64,000 bases of DNA from positions 248,001 through 312,000 of the forward strand of contig NZ_JAQKQJ010000018.1 in the NCBI RefSeq assembly GCF_029109325.1, written 5' to 3'. A program made the translations under genes and the position numbers. The notes under the pieces were generated by a model. That model did no database searches. It had not been told where the DNA came from and saw only the letters and a list, made by a program, of their open reading frames with translations. This stretch comes from Nodosilinea sp. PGN35. Its GTDB lineage: Bacteria; Cyanobacteriota; Cyanobacteriia; Phormidesmidales; Phormidesmidaceae. Shown here in pieces: positions 15,994 to 24,720 of the stretch (positions are counted from its first letter, which is position 1; every line of letters begins with the position of its first letter).

Positions 15994-16026
15994 AGCTTCC
16001 TGAGTTCTGAGAGAACCCAGGAAGCT
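15994..16026. repeat. 15-3-15 hairpin related to the chlN REP elements
   Basis: AGCTTCCTGAGTTCT (15994-16008), loop GAG, and AGAACCCAGGAAGCT (16012-16026) form a 15-bp stem with one mismatch. The TTCT-NNN-AGAACCC centre and the 3-base loop match the hairpins around the transposase gene at 37.5-38.5 kb. It lies between two minus-strand genes and could also terminate transcription, although no long T-run follows. Confidence 0.75.
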
Positions 16027-16035
16027 AGCTTGCCG

Positions 16036-16323
16036 TTAACTCATTTGTCGGTGTCGCAGTAGGTAGCTAAACACCTCGCCCTGCCCTGGGGTGATCAAAA
16101 TCCCCGACTCTGGAATTGTAAACAATTGGCTCCACTCTAGGCGCTCGGCGTATTGCAGCAGGTGCAGGTGGTTAATCGCCCCCTGCACGCCACTTGGCGA
16201 ACCAATCACCAGGTGGCGCAATCGCTCGCGCCCCGGCTGGGGGCTAGGGGTAGCTAGGCGCAAGGGCTTTGGATCCCTGGATTCTTGCAGAACCCAGGGA
16301 TCTTGGCGGGTAAAACACAACAT
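16036..16323 (-). CDS. Conserved cyanobacterial hypothetical protein
   Basis: From the ATG at 16323 (preceded by AAAGGAA at good spacing) the product has 95 residues: MLCFTRQDPWVLQES, a basic Pro-rich part, then LRHLVIGSPSGVQGAINHLHLL and TIPESGILITPGQGEVFSYL. Similar small proteins recur in cyanobacteria and have no known function. The frame is open 21 codons further upstream but lacks a ribosome site there. A REP-like hairpin is embedded in its codons at 16272-16302. Confidence 0.68.
   Translation of the reverse strand: MLCFTRQDPWVLQESRDPKPLRLATPSPQPGRERLRHLVIGSPSGVQGAINHLHLLQYAERLEWSQLFTIPESGILITPGQGEVFSYLLRHRQMS
16272..16302. repeat. REP-like hairpin inside a coding region
   Basis: GATCCCTGG (16272-16280) pairs with CCAGGGATC (16294-16302), TTCT with AGAA inside, and the loop is TGC. 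This has the same size and centre as the 15-3-15 hairpins at 37524-38504, with the middle A:T pair changed to T:A on both arms. It overlaps codons about 8-17 of the gene at 16036-16323. Confidence 0.75.
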
Positions 16324-16621
16324 AATCGGGATTCCTTTAACGAAACGGTGGGTAAGGAATCCCAAAAACTTGGCCGCCCCAGACATTGCAGTTCAGGGCG
16401 GCCAGGTACAATCACCTTAGCCTCCGAGACAGCAGTACCTGTCGAAGGGGTTAGCCGCTGGTTGGTGTCCCCACACCTTCCAGTGGCGCTTGACCAAATT
16501 TTTGGGAAGACAAGCTGCACGCTGACAGCTATAGCCGAGTAATGTAAGCGATCGCCCCGCCTGGCGCAAGTAAGAATTGTTACACTCTCAACTTCGCACA
16601 TCCTGCGGATGTAGAGATTTT

Positions 16622-17053
16622 TTAGATTGGCACGGGGACTAACTTACCGGCCCAGCGATCGCGCCTGTAGCGCTGGAAAAGCTTTTTGCGGCGGCGCTGC
16701 TTGGGCGGCCCGGTGAGAATGGCCAGACTGTAGACCACCAGGTAAACTCCGGCCCAAATACTGTAGGCATGGACAGAGACGCTTAGCTCGGGGCCACCAT
16801 AGTAGCGCATGAGCGTGGTAGACAGGTCAGCGAAGTAAATGCCAAAGATGGCCCAGCGGACAAGGGGAAAGCACTTTCTAGCTAGGGGATAACGCGCCGC
16901 GCCGACAAACATGACCGGATACTGGAGATACATCAATAGAAAGAATGCCATGGCGAACAAAATGCCGATCGCCGCCAAAAGCGTGTAGTTTTCTCCCAAA
17001 GAATCCAGGGTTATGCCAATTGCCAGTAGTGCAGCCGCAGTAACGTTGATCAT
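16622..17053 (-). CDS. Hypothetical membrane protein
   Basis: The product has 143 residues with three to four hydrophobic segments (MINVTAAALLAIGITL, LLAAIGILFAMAFFLLMYL, WAIFGIYFADLSTTLM, YSIWAGVYLVVYSLAILT) and a strongly basic tail (PKQRRRKKLFQRYRRDRW). I do not recognise the family. The positive C-terminal end suggests that it stays in the cytoplasm. The upstream gap 17054-17384 contains a perfect 8-bp inverted repeat (ATGAAGCC...GGCTTCAT, about 17342-17370) that belongs to the leader of rsgA. Confidence 0.6.
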   Translation of the reverse strand: MINVTAAALLAIGITLDSLGENYTLLAAIGILFAMAFFLLMYLQYPVMFVGAARYPLARKCFPLVRWAIFGIYFADLSTTLMRYYGGPELSVSVHAYSIWAGVYLVVYSLAILTGPPKQRRRKKLFQRYRRDRWAGKLVPVPI

Positions 17054-17384
17054 CGCTATCCCTTAAACAGATGCTGGTTTAAATCAGAAAGTGTTCTAGG
17101 GGTTAGAGTTCCCCAACCTGAAAACAGTTTAGTCAATCGCGCAAAAGTTGTAGATTTGCTGCAAAGTTTCTCAGCCGCCGCGATCGCCGCTGTAGTCTTG
17201 AAAGTGGGCTATGCCAAGAGCTGCCCCGTCCAGTTAGCGCCAAGCATGAGCACCAGGGAGGTGACCTATGGCTGAGTCGGTATTGGAAGGCAACGTAACT
17301 ATTCTCCGGCAAGGCTAGGCGGCACCTGCTAGGGGCCGACCCATGAAGCCTTGCCCTCCGTAGGCTTCATTTGAGGAAAAACCC

Positions 17385-18440
17385 TTGAACGTAACTGAAT
17401 TGGGCGGGTGGAGCACCACCTGCGATCGCGCCTTTGCTCCCTGGGCAGAGGCAGGTTTTGAGGCGGGTCGAGTGGCGCTGGAGCACCGGGGCGCTTACCA
17501 ACTCTTGACCCCAACGGGCGAACTCTCGGCAGGAGTGACCGGGCAATTTTGCCATCAGGCCGAGGGTGAGCAAGCGTTTCCAGCCGTGGGCGACTGGGTG
17601 GCGTTCCATCGCGGCGACCCGGCTACCATTCATGCAGTGCTGCCCCGCCAGAGCGAGTTTGTGCGCAAGGCGGCGGGCGGCAAAACCGAGGGGCAGGTGG
17701 TGGCGGCCAACCTCGACACGGTGTTTTTGGTAATGGGTCTCGACGGCGACTTTAACCTGCGCCGCATCGAGCGCTACCTGGTGGCCGCCTGGGAGAGCCG
17801 GGCTACCCCGGTGATCGTGTTGAATAAGGCCGATACCTGTCCCAACTTGGATGACCTGTTGGATCAGGTTGAGTCCATTGCCTTTGGCGTGCCGGTTCAT
17901 GCCGTCAGCGCCGCCACGGGAGCAGGGCTAGAGCAGCTCGCACCCTACCTGGGGCCGGGGCAAACCGTGGCGCTGATTGGCTCCTCGGGGGTGGGTAAGT
18001 CGACGCTGACGAACCACTTTCTCGGTGGCCAATACCAGGCGACCCAGGCGGTGCGCGAGGATGACAGCCGGGGGCGGCACACCACCACCGGGCGGCACCT
18101 GCTGCCCCTGCCCTCAGGGGCGCTGCTGATCGACACGCCGGGCATGCGCGAGCTACAGCTCTGGACGACCAGCGAGGGGCTAGAGGCGACCTTTGCCGAC
18201 ATTGAGGAACTGGCAGAGGACTGTCGGTTTCGCGACTGTCGGCACCAGGGGGAGCCGGGCTGTGCGGTGGAAGAGGCGATCGCAGCGGGCGATCTGAGCC
18301 AGCATCGCCTGCACAGCTACCACAAACTCCAGCGCGAGCAGCAGCGGATCGACCAGCGCCAAGATGCCCGCACCGCGAGCAACAGCAAGCGCCGCTGGAA
18401 GACGATCCACAAGGCGATGCGAAATCATACCAAGGGGTAG
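17385..18440 (+). CDS. rsgA: Ribosome small-subunit biogenesis GTPase RsgA
   Basis: The 351-residue RsgA/YjeQ GTPase takes part in late 30S maturation. It shows the family's circularly permuted G motifs: NKAD (G4) first, then GSSGVGKST (G1) and DTPG (G3). These are preceded by an OB-fold region (VGDWVAFH) and followed by the zinc site CRFRDCRHQGEPGC with a downstream His. The start is TTG 17385, with GAGGA seven to eight bases upstream. The basic C-terminus (NSKRRWKTIHKAMRNHTKG) fits rRNA contact. Confidence 0.92.
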   Translation: MNVTELGGWSTTCDRAFAPWAEAGFEAGRVALEHRGAYQLLTPTGELSAGVTGQFCHQAEGEQAFPAVGDWVAFHRGDPATIHAVLPRQSEFVRKAAGGKTEGQVVAANLDTVFLVMGLDGDFNLRRIERYLVAAWESRATPVIVLNKADTCPNLDDLLDQVESIAFGVPVHAVSAATGAGLEQLAPYLGPGQTVALIGSSGVGKSTLTNHFLGGQYQATQAVREDDSRGRHTTTGRHLLPLPSGALLIDTPGMRELQLWTTSEGLEATFADIEELAEDCRFRDCRHQGEPGCAVEEAIAAGDLSQHRLHSYHKLQREQQRIDQRQDARTASNSKRRWKTIHKAMRNHTKG

Positions 18441-18836
18441 ACCACCCGCGGTACGCATTTCGCGGACGACTTCGGCGGCGTGCCCGATTCCAGGCACGCC
18501 GTCATTTCTGCACGGGAAGCGGTTTACTTTTGTAAATCGAATTCAACTTTCCCGACGCTTTCTTTTTAAGATAAGAAAGGAGAAAATTTGGCGCTAAAAC
18601 TTAGCATAAGTCTTCGTTTTCTAGATTTCTTGATTACCTTAGCAGGTTAATCAATGCTTAACTCGGCTAAGCCATATTGCTCTATATCTCAAGGGCAATA
18701 TTCCGTCGAGTGAAACATCTAGTTGCCCATAGGACGGCAGCAGGAGTCTCAGCAAGCTTAGGCTTCAGGCGTCAAACATCTATCTTTTGACTGATTGACT
18801 TTGTTTCAGTTTAACAGTTTCGGTTCAGATTTGGCG

Positions 18837-18892
18837 ATGGCCGAGAACTGTTTTGCCCAGAGCATTATGGGTTAAAACTGGCTCTCGGCCAT
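18837..18892. promoter_or_regulatory. 10-bp inverted repeat in the gntP leader
   Basis: ATGGCCGAGA (18837-18846) and TCTCGGCCAT (18883-18892) are perfectly complementary and lie 22 bases before the gntP start. They could form a long-range hairpin in the leader RNA or a pair of operator half-sites. The rest of the gap 18441-18913 is AT-rich and shows no gene. Confidence 0.6.
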
Positions 18893-18913
18893 AGATATTT
18901 GGGGTTTTAAAGG

Positions 18914-20266
18914 ATGTCTACTTTTTCACTGTTGTTCATCGCGGTCTTGGGCATTGCCCTGCTGCTTTTCTTGGTGATTGTGCTGCGGTTGCAGGCGTTC
19001 TTAGCCCTGCTGCTGGTGAGCCTTTTTGTCGCCGTCATTGGCGGCATTCCCCCAGCGGAAATTGCCGGGGTGATTCAGACGGGGATGGGCAATACCCTGG
19101 GCTACATCGCCATTGTGATTGGCCTGGGGGCGATGTTTGGCGAAATGCTTCAGGTCTCAGGCGGGGCCGAACAGATCGCCAACTCCCTGGTGAAGAAGTT
19201 TGGGCAAGACAAGGCCCAGTGGGCTTTGGGCCTGGCCGGTCTGGTGATCGCCATTCCGGTGTTTTTTGATGTAGCGTTGATTCTGTCGATTCCACTGGTG
19301 TACAGCCTGGGGCGGCGCACGGGGCGATCGCTGCTGTACTACGCCATTCCCCTGGTGGCGGGTATTGCGGTGGGCCACTCGTTCATTCCGCCGACGCCGG
19401 GGCCGGTGGCGGTGGCCTCGCTGATTGGGGCCGACCTGGGCTGGGTGATTTTGATGGGGGTAGTGGCCGGGATTCCGGCGATGGCCATTGGCGGTGTCTA
19501 CTTTGGCAAATATATCGCGGGCAAAATTCACCTCGACGTGCCCGCTGAGATGGAAGAGGCCGCCCCGCCGCCCCAGGGCACCCCGCTCAAAGACCTGCCC
19601 AGCTTCACTATGGTGATCACCCTGGTGGCGGTGCCCCTGGTGCTGATTTTGCTCAACACCGTGCTGGGGGTGGTGCTGCCTGAGGGCAACCCGGTGCGCG
19701 ACTGGATGGCGTTCATCGGTCACCCCTTCACCGCCCTGGCCCTGGTGACGCTGCTATCGTTCTACTTTTTGGGCACTCTGCGGGGCTACACCCGCAACGA
19801 CATTCAGCGCGTGGCCTCCAAGTCCTTTGAGCCGATTGGTCTGATTATTCTGGTCACTGGGGCAGGCGGCGTGTTTGGCCGCACCCTGATCGAAACCGGG
19901 GTGGGCGAAGCTCTGGCCGGGGCTATGGCCGCCTCGAACCTGCCGATCATTCTGCTGGCGTTTTTGATTGCTACGGTGGTGCGGGTGAGTCAGGGCTCGG
20001 CTACGGTGTCGATGGTGACGGCGGCGGGCCTGGTGGCCCCGGCGGTGGAGACGGCCAACTATTCGGCTCCGCTGATTGCGGCGATTGTGATTGCGATCGC
20101 CTCTGGTGCTACAGTCCTCTCCCACGTCAACGACTCGGGCTTTTGGCTGGTGGGCAAATTCCTGGGCATGAGCGAGAAGCAAACCCTCCAGTCGTGGACG
20201 GTGATGGAGACTATCATCGGCGGCGTGGGCCTGGTGGTGATGCTGATTGTGGGGTTCTTTCTGTAA
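18914..20266 (+). CDS. gntP: Gluconate:H+ symporter, GntP family
   Basis: This 450-residue inner-membrane permease has about twelve hydrophobic segments throughout. It shows the GntP-family stretches HSFIPPTPGPVA and VRVSQGSATVSMVTAAG and ends in VMLIVGFFL. It would import gluconate or a related sugar acid. The next gene on the same strand is a gluconate-type FGGY kinase, which makes a two-gene uptake and activation unit; the 146-base space between them holds a dispersed repeat. The AAAGG before the ATG is very close, so ribosome placement is not ideal. Confidence 0.9.
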   Translation: MSTFSLLFIAVLGIALLLFLVIVLRLQAFLALLLVSLFVAVIGGIPPAEIAGVIQTGMGNTLGYIAIVIGLGAMFGEMLQVSGGAEQIANSLVKKFGQDKAQWALGLAGLVIAIPVFFDVALILSIPLVYSLGRRTGRSLLYYAIPLVAGIAVGHSFIPPTPGPVAVASLIGADLGWVILMGVVAGIPAMAIGGVYFGKYIAGKIHLDVPAEMEEAAPPPQGTPLKDLPSFTMVITLVAVPLVLILLNTVLGVVLPEGNPVRDWMAFIGHPFTALALVTLLSFYFLGTLRGYTRNDIQRVASKSFEPIGLIILVTGAGGVFGRTLIETGVGEALAGAMAASNLPIILLAFLIATVVRVSQGSATVSMVTAAGLVAPAVETANYSAPLIAAIVIAIASGATVLSHVNDSGFWLVGKFLGMSEKQTLQSWTVMETIIGGVGLVVMLIVGFFL

Positions 20267-20289
20267 AAACCTGCCTGGGAAAGGTTTTG

Positions 20290-20390
20290 GGTGTCAGGTA
20301 TTAGGTATCGGGTACAAGGTTTGCAAATTAGGCCGTTCACCGTATCTTTACACCCGCCACCTGATACCCGTTACCCGCTCTACGACTCAT
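20290..20390. repeat. Imperfect inverted repeat of GGTATCGGGTA type
   Basis: CAGGTATTAGGTATCGGGTA on the left is mirrored by CACCTGATACCCGTTACCCGC on the right. Such degenerate GGTATC repeats are common between cyanobacterial genes. It separates gntP from the kinase gene. Confidence 0.5.
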
Positions 20391-20412
20391 CATTTATTTC
20401 TGCGTACCCATC

Positions 20413-21969
20413 ATGGCCGATCAAAACTACATCATCGGGGTCGATATTGGCACCACCAGCACCAAGTCGGTGCTGTTTACTGAGGCGGGCAAGGTGGTGG
20501 GCAAAGCCTTGGTCACCTACCCGCTCTACACCCCCGACGTCGCCACCGCTGAGCAAGACCCGGAAGAAATTTTGGCCGCCGTGGTCAAGACCGTCCAGCG
20601 GCTGATGGAGTCCTATGTGCTCAACCCCTCCCAGGTGTTGGGCCTCTGCTTTAGCTCGGCCATGCACAGTCTGATTTTGGTTGATGCCAGCGGTCAGCCC
20701 CTGACCCGCAGCATCACCTGGGCCGACAACCGCAGCGCCGGCTGGGAAAAGCGCATCAAGGCCGACATGGAGGGCCATGGGGTGTACCGCCGCACGGGCA
20801 CCCCGATTCACCCGATGTCGCCCCTGGTCAAGCTGGCCTGGCTGCGCCACGAGCAGCCGGAGCTATTTCAGCGGGCGGCGCGGTTTATTTCGATCAAAGA
20901 ATACGTGTTTTATCGGCTGCTGGGCCGCTACGTGGTCGATCACTCCATTGCTACGGCCATGGGCCTGCTGAATCTTGAGACGCTAGATTGGGATGCGGGG
21001 GCGCTGGCGATCGCTGGCATCACCCCCGATGCTCTCTCTGAACTGGTGCCCACCACCGCCGTGCTCACCGGGCTCAAGCCCGCCATGGCCGAGGCCATGG
21101 GCCTGCGGGTCGAGACGCCGATCGTTGCCGGGGCCAGCGACGGGGTGCTGTCGAACCTGGGGGTGGGGGCGATTTCGCCGGGGCTGGTGGCGGTCACCGT
21201 GGGCACCAGCGGCGCGGTGCGGGCCGTGGTCGATCGCCCCATGACCGATCCCCAGGAGCGGCTGTTTTGCTACCCGCTCACCGAACACCACTGGGTGATC
21301 GGCGGCGCGGTCAACAACGGCGGCATTGCCCTGCGGTGGGTGCGCGACCAGCTGGCCGACGCCGAGGTGGCCACCGCCAAACGCCTGGGCCAGGACGTGT
21401 ACGGCCTGCTGACCCGCATGGCCGGAGCGGTGCCTGCCGGTTCCGAAGGGCTGCTGTTTCACCCCTACCTGATGGGCGAGCGATCGCCCCTGTGGAATGC
21501 CAATGCGCGGGCCTCGGTGTTTGGCCTTAGCGTCAAACACACCAAGTCGCACCTGGTGCGATCGGTGCTGGAGGGCATTGTCTACAACCTCTACCTGGTG
21601 CTCAAGGCGCTGGAGGATTTTGCTGGCCCCGCCACCCTGGTGCAGGCCACGGGGGGCTTTGCCGAGTCGCCCCTGTGGCGGCAGATGATGGCCGATATCT
21701 TTAACCGCGAGGTGACGATCCCGGAGCACTACGAAAGCTCCTGCCTGGGGGCGGCAGTGCTGGGCCTCTACGCCCTGGGCCGGGTGCCTTCCCTCGATGC
21801 GGTGACCACGATGATTGGCGAAACCTATCGTCACCAGCCGCTGCCTGAGAATGTGCGGGCCTACCAGAAGATCTTGCCGGTGTTCGAGCACCTGACGGTG
21901 GTATTTGAGCGAGAATACGATGCGATCGCCGCCCTGCAAGCCGAACTGGGCGACATCAACTTGCCCTAA
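20413..21969 (+). CDS. gntK: Gluconokinase, FGGY family
   Basis: This 518-residue FGGY carbohydrate kinase would phosphorylate gluconate at C6 to feed the pentose phosphate or Entner-Doudoroff routes. The phosphate-binding IIGVDIGTTSTKSVLF, the substrate region SITWADNRSAGWE, the adenosine motif GGFAESPLWRQMMADIF and the final ESSCLGAAVLG are present. FGGY kinases differ in substrate (gluconate, xylulose, glycerol). The neighbouring GntP permease favours gluconate. Confidence 0.87.
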   Translation: MADQNYIIGVDIGTTSTKSVLFTEAGKVVGKALVTYPLYTPDVATAEQDPEEILAAVVKTVQRLMESYVLNPSQVLGLCFSSAMHSLILVDASGQPLTRSITWADNRSAGWEKRIKADMEGHGVYRRTGTPIHPMSPLVKLAWLRHEQPELFQRAARFISIKEYVFYRLLGRYVVDHSIATAMGLLNLETLDWDAGALAIAGITPDALSELVPTTAVLTGLKPAMAEAMGLRVETPIVAGASDGVLSNLGVGAISPGLVAVTVGTSGAVRAVVDRPMTDPQERLFCYPLTEHHWVIGGAVNNGGIALRWVRDQLADAEVATAKRLGQDVYGLLTRMAGAVPAGSEGLLFHPYLMGERSPLWNANARASVFGLSVKHTKSHLVRSVLEGIVYNLYLVLKALEDFAGPATLVQATGGFAESPLWRQMMADIFNREVTIPEHYESSCLGAAVLGLYALGRVPSLDAVTTMIGETYRHQPLPENVRAYQKILPVFEHLTVVFEREYDAIAALQAELGDINLP

Positions 21970-22016
21970 ATTCTCTAGCCGTAGTCATCTTTGTGAGGAC
22001 ATTCACGCACCCCTGC

Positions 22017-22046
22017 AACGTTTCAACGTTGGAACGTTCAAACGTT
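22017..22046. repeat. AACGTT-rich palindromic cluster
   Basis: AACGTT occurs four times in 30 bases (AACGTTTCAACGTTGGAACG and onward). It resembles the perfect palindrome at 35569-35590 in the chl cluster. It lies between gntK and the converging creatininase-family gene. Confidence 0.6.
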
Positions 22047-22155
22047 CGCATATTCCCAGGGAGGTTCTCCTAACCAGACTGGCCACAGCTATAACTCCTA
22101 AAATAGCCCTGGCGCACAGTGCAGCTTAGGCTCCTATCCCTGGCCAAACCTGGTC

Positions 22156-22905
22156 TTACTCCGCCGCCAAAAAGGCCAGATAGTCGCTGGTCAGCTCTTT
22201 CACCGCCGCCTCGTAGAGCTGCCGCCCGTGCTCCGGGGTGGCCAGGGCCGGATTCGAGCCCATGCGGCCATCGGGGTAGTGCTGGCGAAAGTCGGTGGGG
22301 CTGTAGATGGCGTGCCCTCTGGGGGCGACCTGGGGCTCTAGGGGGGCCTGCTTGATGCAGGCAGGGTAGACGTACTGGGTCAGGGCCACCTCGCTGGGGG
22401 TGGCGTGGGAGCCTTCCTGGTCGCCGTAGAGTTCCTTTGCCAGGGTGTAGACCGACCGGGCCATGAACCAGTTGGCCGTGGTGCAGCGCACTCGCTCGGC
22501 GTTGGGAATGCGATCGGTGGCGAGGGCTGTGTAGGTCTCGGCAAAGGCGGCCTTGAGGGTGGCGATGTTGCCGCCGTGGCCGTTGATAAAAAAGAAGCGG
22601 GTAAAGCCGTGGCGCACCAGGGGCGTGAGGTAATCCTGAATCACGGCGATGAGGGTGCTGGGGCGCAGGGTCATGCTGCCGGGAAAGGCGGTGTGGTGCA
22701 GCGCCATACCGACATTGATGGTGGGGCCAACTAGGGCATTGGTGGCCTCGCCGACGCCCTTGGCAATCACCTCGGCACAGATGGCGTCGGTGCCAATTAA
22801 GCCCGTGGGGCCGTGCTGCTCGGTCGAGCCGATGGGCAAAATCATGCCCGATGACTGGGTGAGGTAGGCTTCGACTTCGGGCCAGGTGCAGAGGTGCAGC
22901 AGCAT
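22156..22905 (-). CDS. Creatininase-family amidohydrolase
   Basis: This 249-residue protein of the creatininase/FAPy-deformylase superfamily keeps the metal-site motifs ILPIGSTEQHGPTGLIGTD and FFINGHGGN, and further ligands around GSHATPSEVALT. Members hydrolyse cyclic amides or formamides (creatinine, riboflavin intermediates, mycofactocin precursors). The substrate here cannot be read from sequence. The gene stands alone, converging on gntK. Confidence 0.83.
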   Translation of the reverse strand: MLLHLCTWPEVEAYLTQSSGMILPIGSTEQHGPTGLIGTDAICAEVIAKGVGEATNALVGPTINVGMALHHTAFPGSMTLRPSTLIAVIQDYLTPLVRHGFTRFFFINGHGGNIATLKAAFAETYTALATDRIPNAERVRCTTANWFMARSVYTLAKELYGDQEGSHATPSEVALTQYVYPACIKQAPLEPQVAPRGHAIYSPTDFRQHYPDGRMGSNPALATPEHGRQLYEAAVKELTSDYLAFLAAE

Positions 22906-23249
22906 AAGCAGGCAGGAAACAGGGCTGAGTTCCCACTATAGCGTTCGCCATGGGCGAGCTGTGGGCAAGCCGTTGTATGACTTGCTACACTGCTAGACCA
23001 GCTTCGTTGATAAGACAGGAGTTAGGCACTGGGCAGGGGTTAAGGATAGACCCGGGATTCGCTAAAATCGTAGGTGGTGATCATCTACACAGCCTGCGAT
23101 CGCGTAGTTTAGAGGGTAGTTAGAGAAGCAATTTCAAGCCCCCGGTGCTCGGCAAAGCCCGTCAGCGGAGACCACTCTCTGAGGGAAAACGCCCCCTGCT
23201 GTCCGCCCAGCGAATCAGCGTTGATGTTACCTGTGAAGGAGCCGCGACT

Positions 23250-23558
23250 ATGCTACACCGCAAGATCTATCAACTCTGTTGTGATGGTCAAGACGTGTGG
23301 ATTTTTCTACGGGATCAGCAGCGTTGGATTGAGCGGGCCAAAATTTTGGACATAGAGGGCGATTTAGTCACCTTTCGCTACGAAACCGAAGAAGATGACG
23401 AAATTTGCTCCTGGGAAGAAATGGTGCGCCTGGAGAGCATCGGTGCCGTCACCAAGCGACTGGCGGTGGTGCCCCGGGGTGATGTCGAAATCAATGTGTC
23501 CGACGATTGCCCTGAGACCGAGCAGTTGAGCGATCCCTACCCTGAGTCAGAGGTTTAA
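23250..23558 (+). CDS. Conserved cyanobacterial protein, DUF6679-like
   Basis: The 102-residue product starts MLHRKIYQLCCDGQDVWIF at an ATG with GAAGGAG upstream. It is acidic, with RAKILDIEGDLVTFRYETEE and EICSWEEMVRLESIG. Small proteins of this type are conserved in cyanobacteria without known function. The frame stays open 35 codons upstream but without ribosome-site support. The gene overlaps the converging gene at 23555 by four bases. The gap 22906-23249 carries a possible -10 (TAAAAT, about 23064) and no gene. Confidence 0.72.
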   Translation: MLHRKIYQLCCDGQDVWIFLRDQQRWIERAKILDIEGDLVTFRYETEEDDEICSWEEMVRLESIGAVTKRLAVVPRGDVEINVSDDCPETEQLSDPYPESEV

Positions 23559-24544
23559 TTGGCTGGGCCACTGGGGTCGGCAAAGGTATTGATGTACCCA
23601 TTGCCGGTGTAAACGCCGGGGGGCCGAGGGGCAGAAAAGGGGGGCGGTTCGGGTTGGGCCACAGGTGCGCCAGGGCTGTTGCCAAGGGTGCCAGCGGGTG
23701 GCACCGTTACCCCTGCCGGGGGCGGGGCAGTGGGTGCCCCAAAGTTGAGGTTGAGCGCTGCCGGGGCGGTGGGGGCAGCGTTTGGCACGGCGGCTGGCAC
23801 CGGGGCGAGGCTTGGGGGAGGGGTATACCCCGTCGTCCCCGGCGGCGGCGACATCTGCGGCGTGGTGCGAATAAAGCGCTGGTCTACTCCTGGCAGACTG
23901 CCTTCGACCATCCACGGGGAAGGCGTCACAGTTTCGGCGGCGGTGGCAGAATCGGCTGGAGCAGTCTCGGCGGGGGGCTCAGCGGGCTGCCGGGCACCAA
24001 GCCGCTGGTTGAGGGCCTGCTGGAGGGCGCTGGGTTGGGTCGTCTCGGGCGATCGCACCAAAGAGTCTGCGCCGGGCTGCCCTGGGGTTGTATCTGGGGC
24101 ACCCGCTGCGCTGTCGTTGCCCACCGGGTTCACCCGAAAGCGGCTGCGCTCAAGGTACTGGGCAAAGGGACTGGTAGAAACCGGCTGGTCTGCCGTAGCC
24201 GTGGGTAGGGCCAGGGGAGCGGTGTCGGCGGGGGGCGTGGTTTCTAAGGTGGCGGCGGTGGTGGGCTGCATCTGGTTGAGCAGCACCGCTAGATTGTCAA
24301 TTTCGGCCAGGTCGGCCAAATCTTCGCTCGATAAAGCACCCACGTTGGTGTTGGCGTCTATCGCCGCGCTGTCTACGGCTGGGTCGTACTGACTGCGCCA
24401 CTCGGGGTGCCGCAGGTACTGGGGCACAACTACGGCCAGCAGCCCCAGCCCGCCCAGGCTGCCCCACACCTTCGGACGGCTGAGGGCACGCCCCAGGGGT
24501 TTGAGGCGCACCAGTCGGTAGCGGAGAGCGGGGGGTAAGGTCAT
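23555..24544 (-). CDS. Pro/Ala-rich hypothetical protein with one N-terminal membrane anchor
   Basis: The 329-residue protein has a basic N-terminus, one hydrophobic segment at about residues 27-42 (WGSLGGLGLLAVVVPQYL) and then a long low-complexity region rich in Pro, Ala and Thr. Short ordered islands are SPFAQYLERSRFRVNPVG and TGNGYINTFADPSG at the end. The topology suggests a periplasmic extended linker. No enzymatic motif is seen and the family is not recognised. Confidence 0.65.
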   Translation of the reverse strand: MTLPPALRYRLVRLKPLGRALSRPKVWGSLGGLGLLAVVVPQYLRHPEWRSQYDPAVDSAAIDANTNVGALSSEDLADLAEIDNLAVLLNQMQPTTAATLETTPPADTAPLALPTATADQPVSTSPFAQYLERSRFRVNPVGNDSAAGAPDTTPGQPGADSLVRSPETTQPSALQQALNQRLGARQPAEPPAETAPADSATAAETVTPSPWMVEGSLPGVDQRFIRTTPQMSPPPGTTGYTPPPSLAPVPAAVPNAAPTAPAALNLNFGAPTAPPPAGVTVPPAGTLGNSPGAPVAQPEPPPFSAPRPPGVYTGNGYINTFADPSGPAN

Positions 24545-24634
24545 AGCTTAGCCCTTGTAGACAGAGGACAAATCTAGTGTTAGGCGATTTCTGGATGATG
24601 AAGCCTCCCTCTGCATTCGGCGACCCTAGCCACC

Positions 24635-24655
24635 GTAGGGTGGGCAGTGCCCACC
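24635..24655. repeat. GTAGGGTGGGC-AGT-GCCCACC hairpin
   Basis: A perfect 7-bp inverted repeat (24639-24645 with 24649-24655) with flanking GTAG, in the opposite orientation to the copy at 7461. It lies between tilS and the 329-residue gene. Confidence 0.75.
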
Positions 24656-24720
24656 ATTGAGGAGATTCTCCAAACATCGTCTTAGCCCTATTCTAAGCTC
24701 CAGATCAGTGCTCCTACAGC

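Noticed and set aside
17273..17320. 16-codon frame (MAESVLEGNVTILRQG) before rsgA
   Set aside because: Although preceded by a strong GGGAGGTG, it is too short to judge and lies in a structured leader. It could be a leader peptide, but I cannot support it as a gene.
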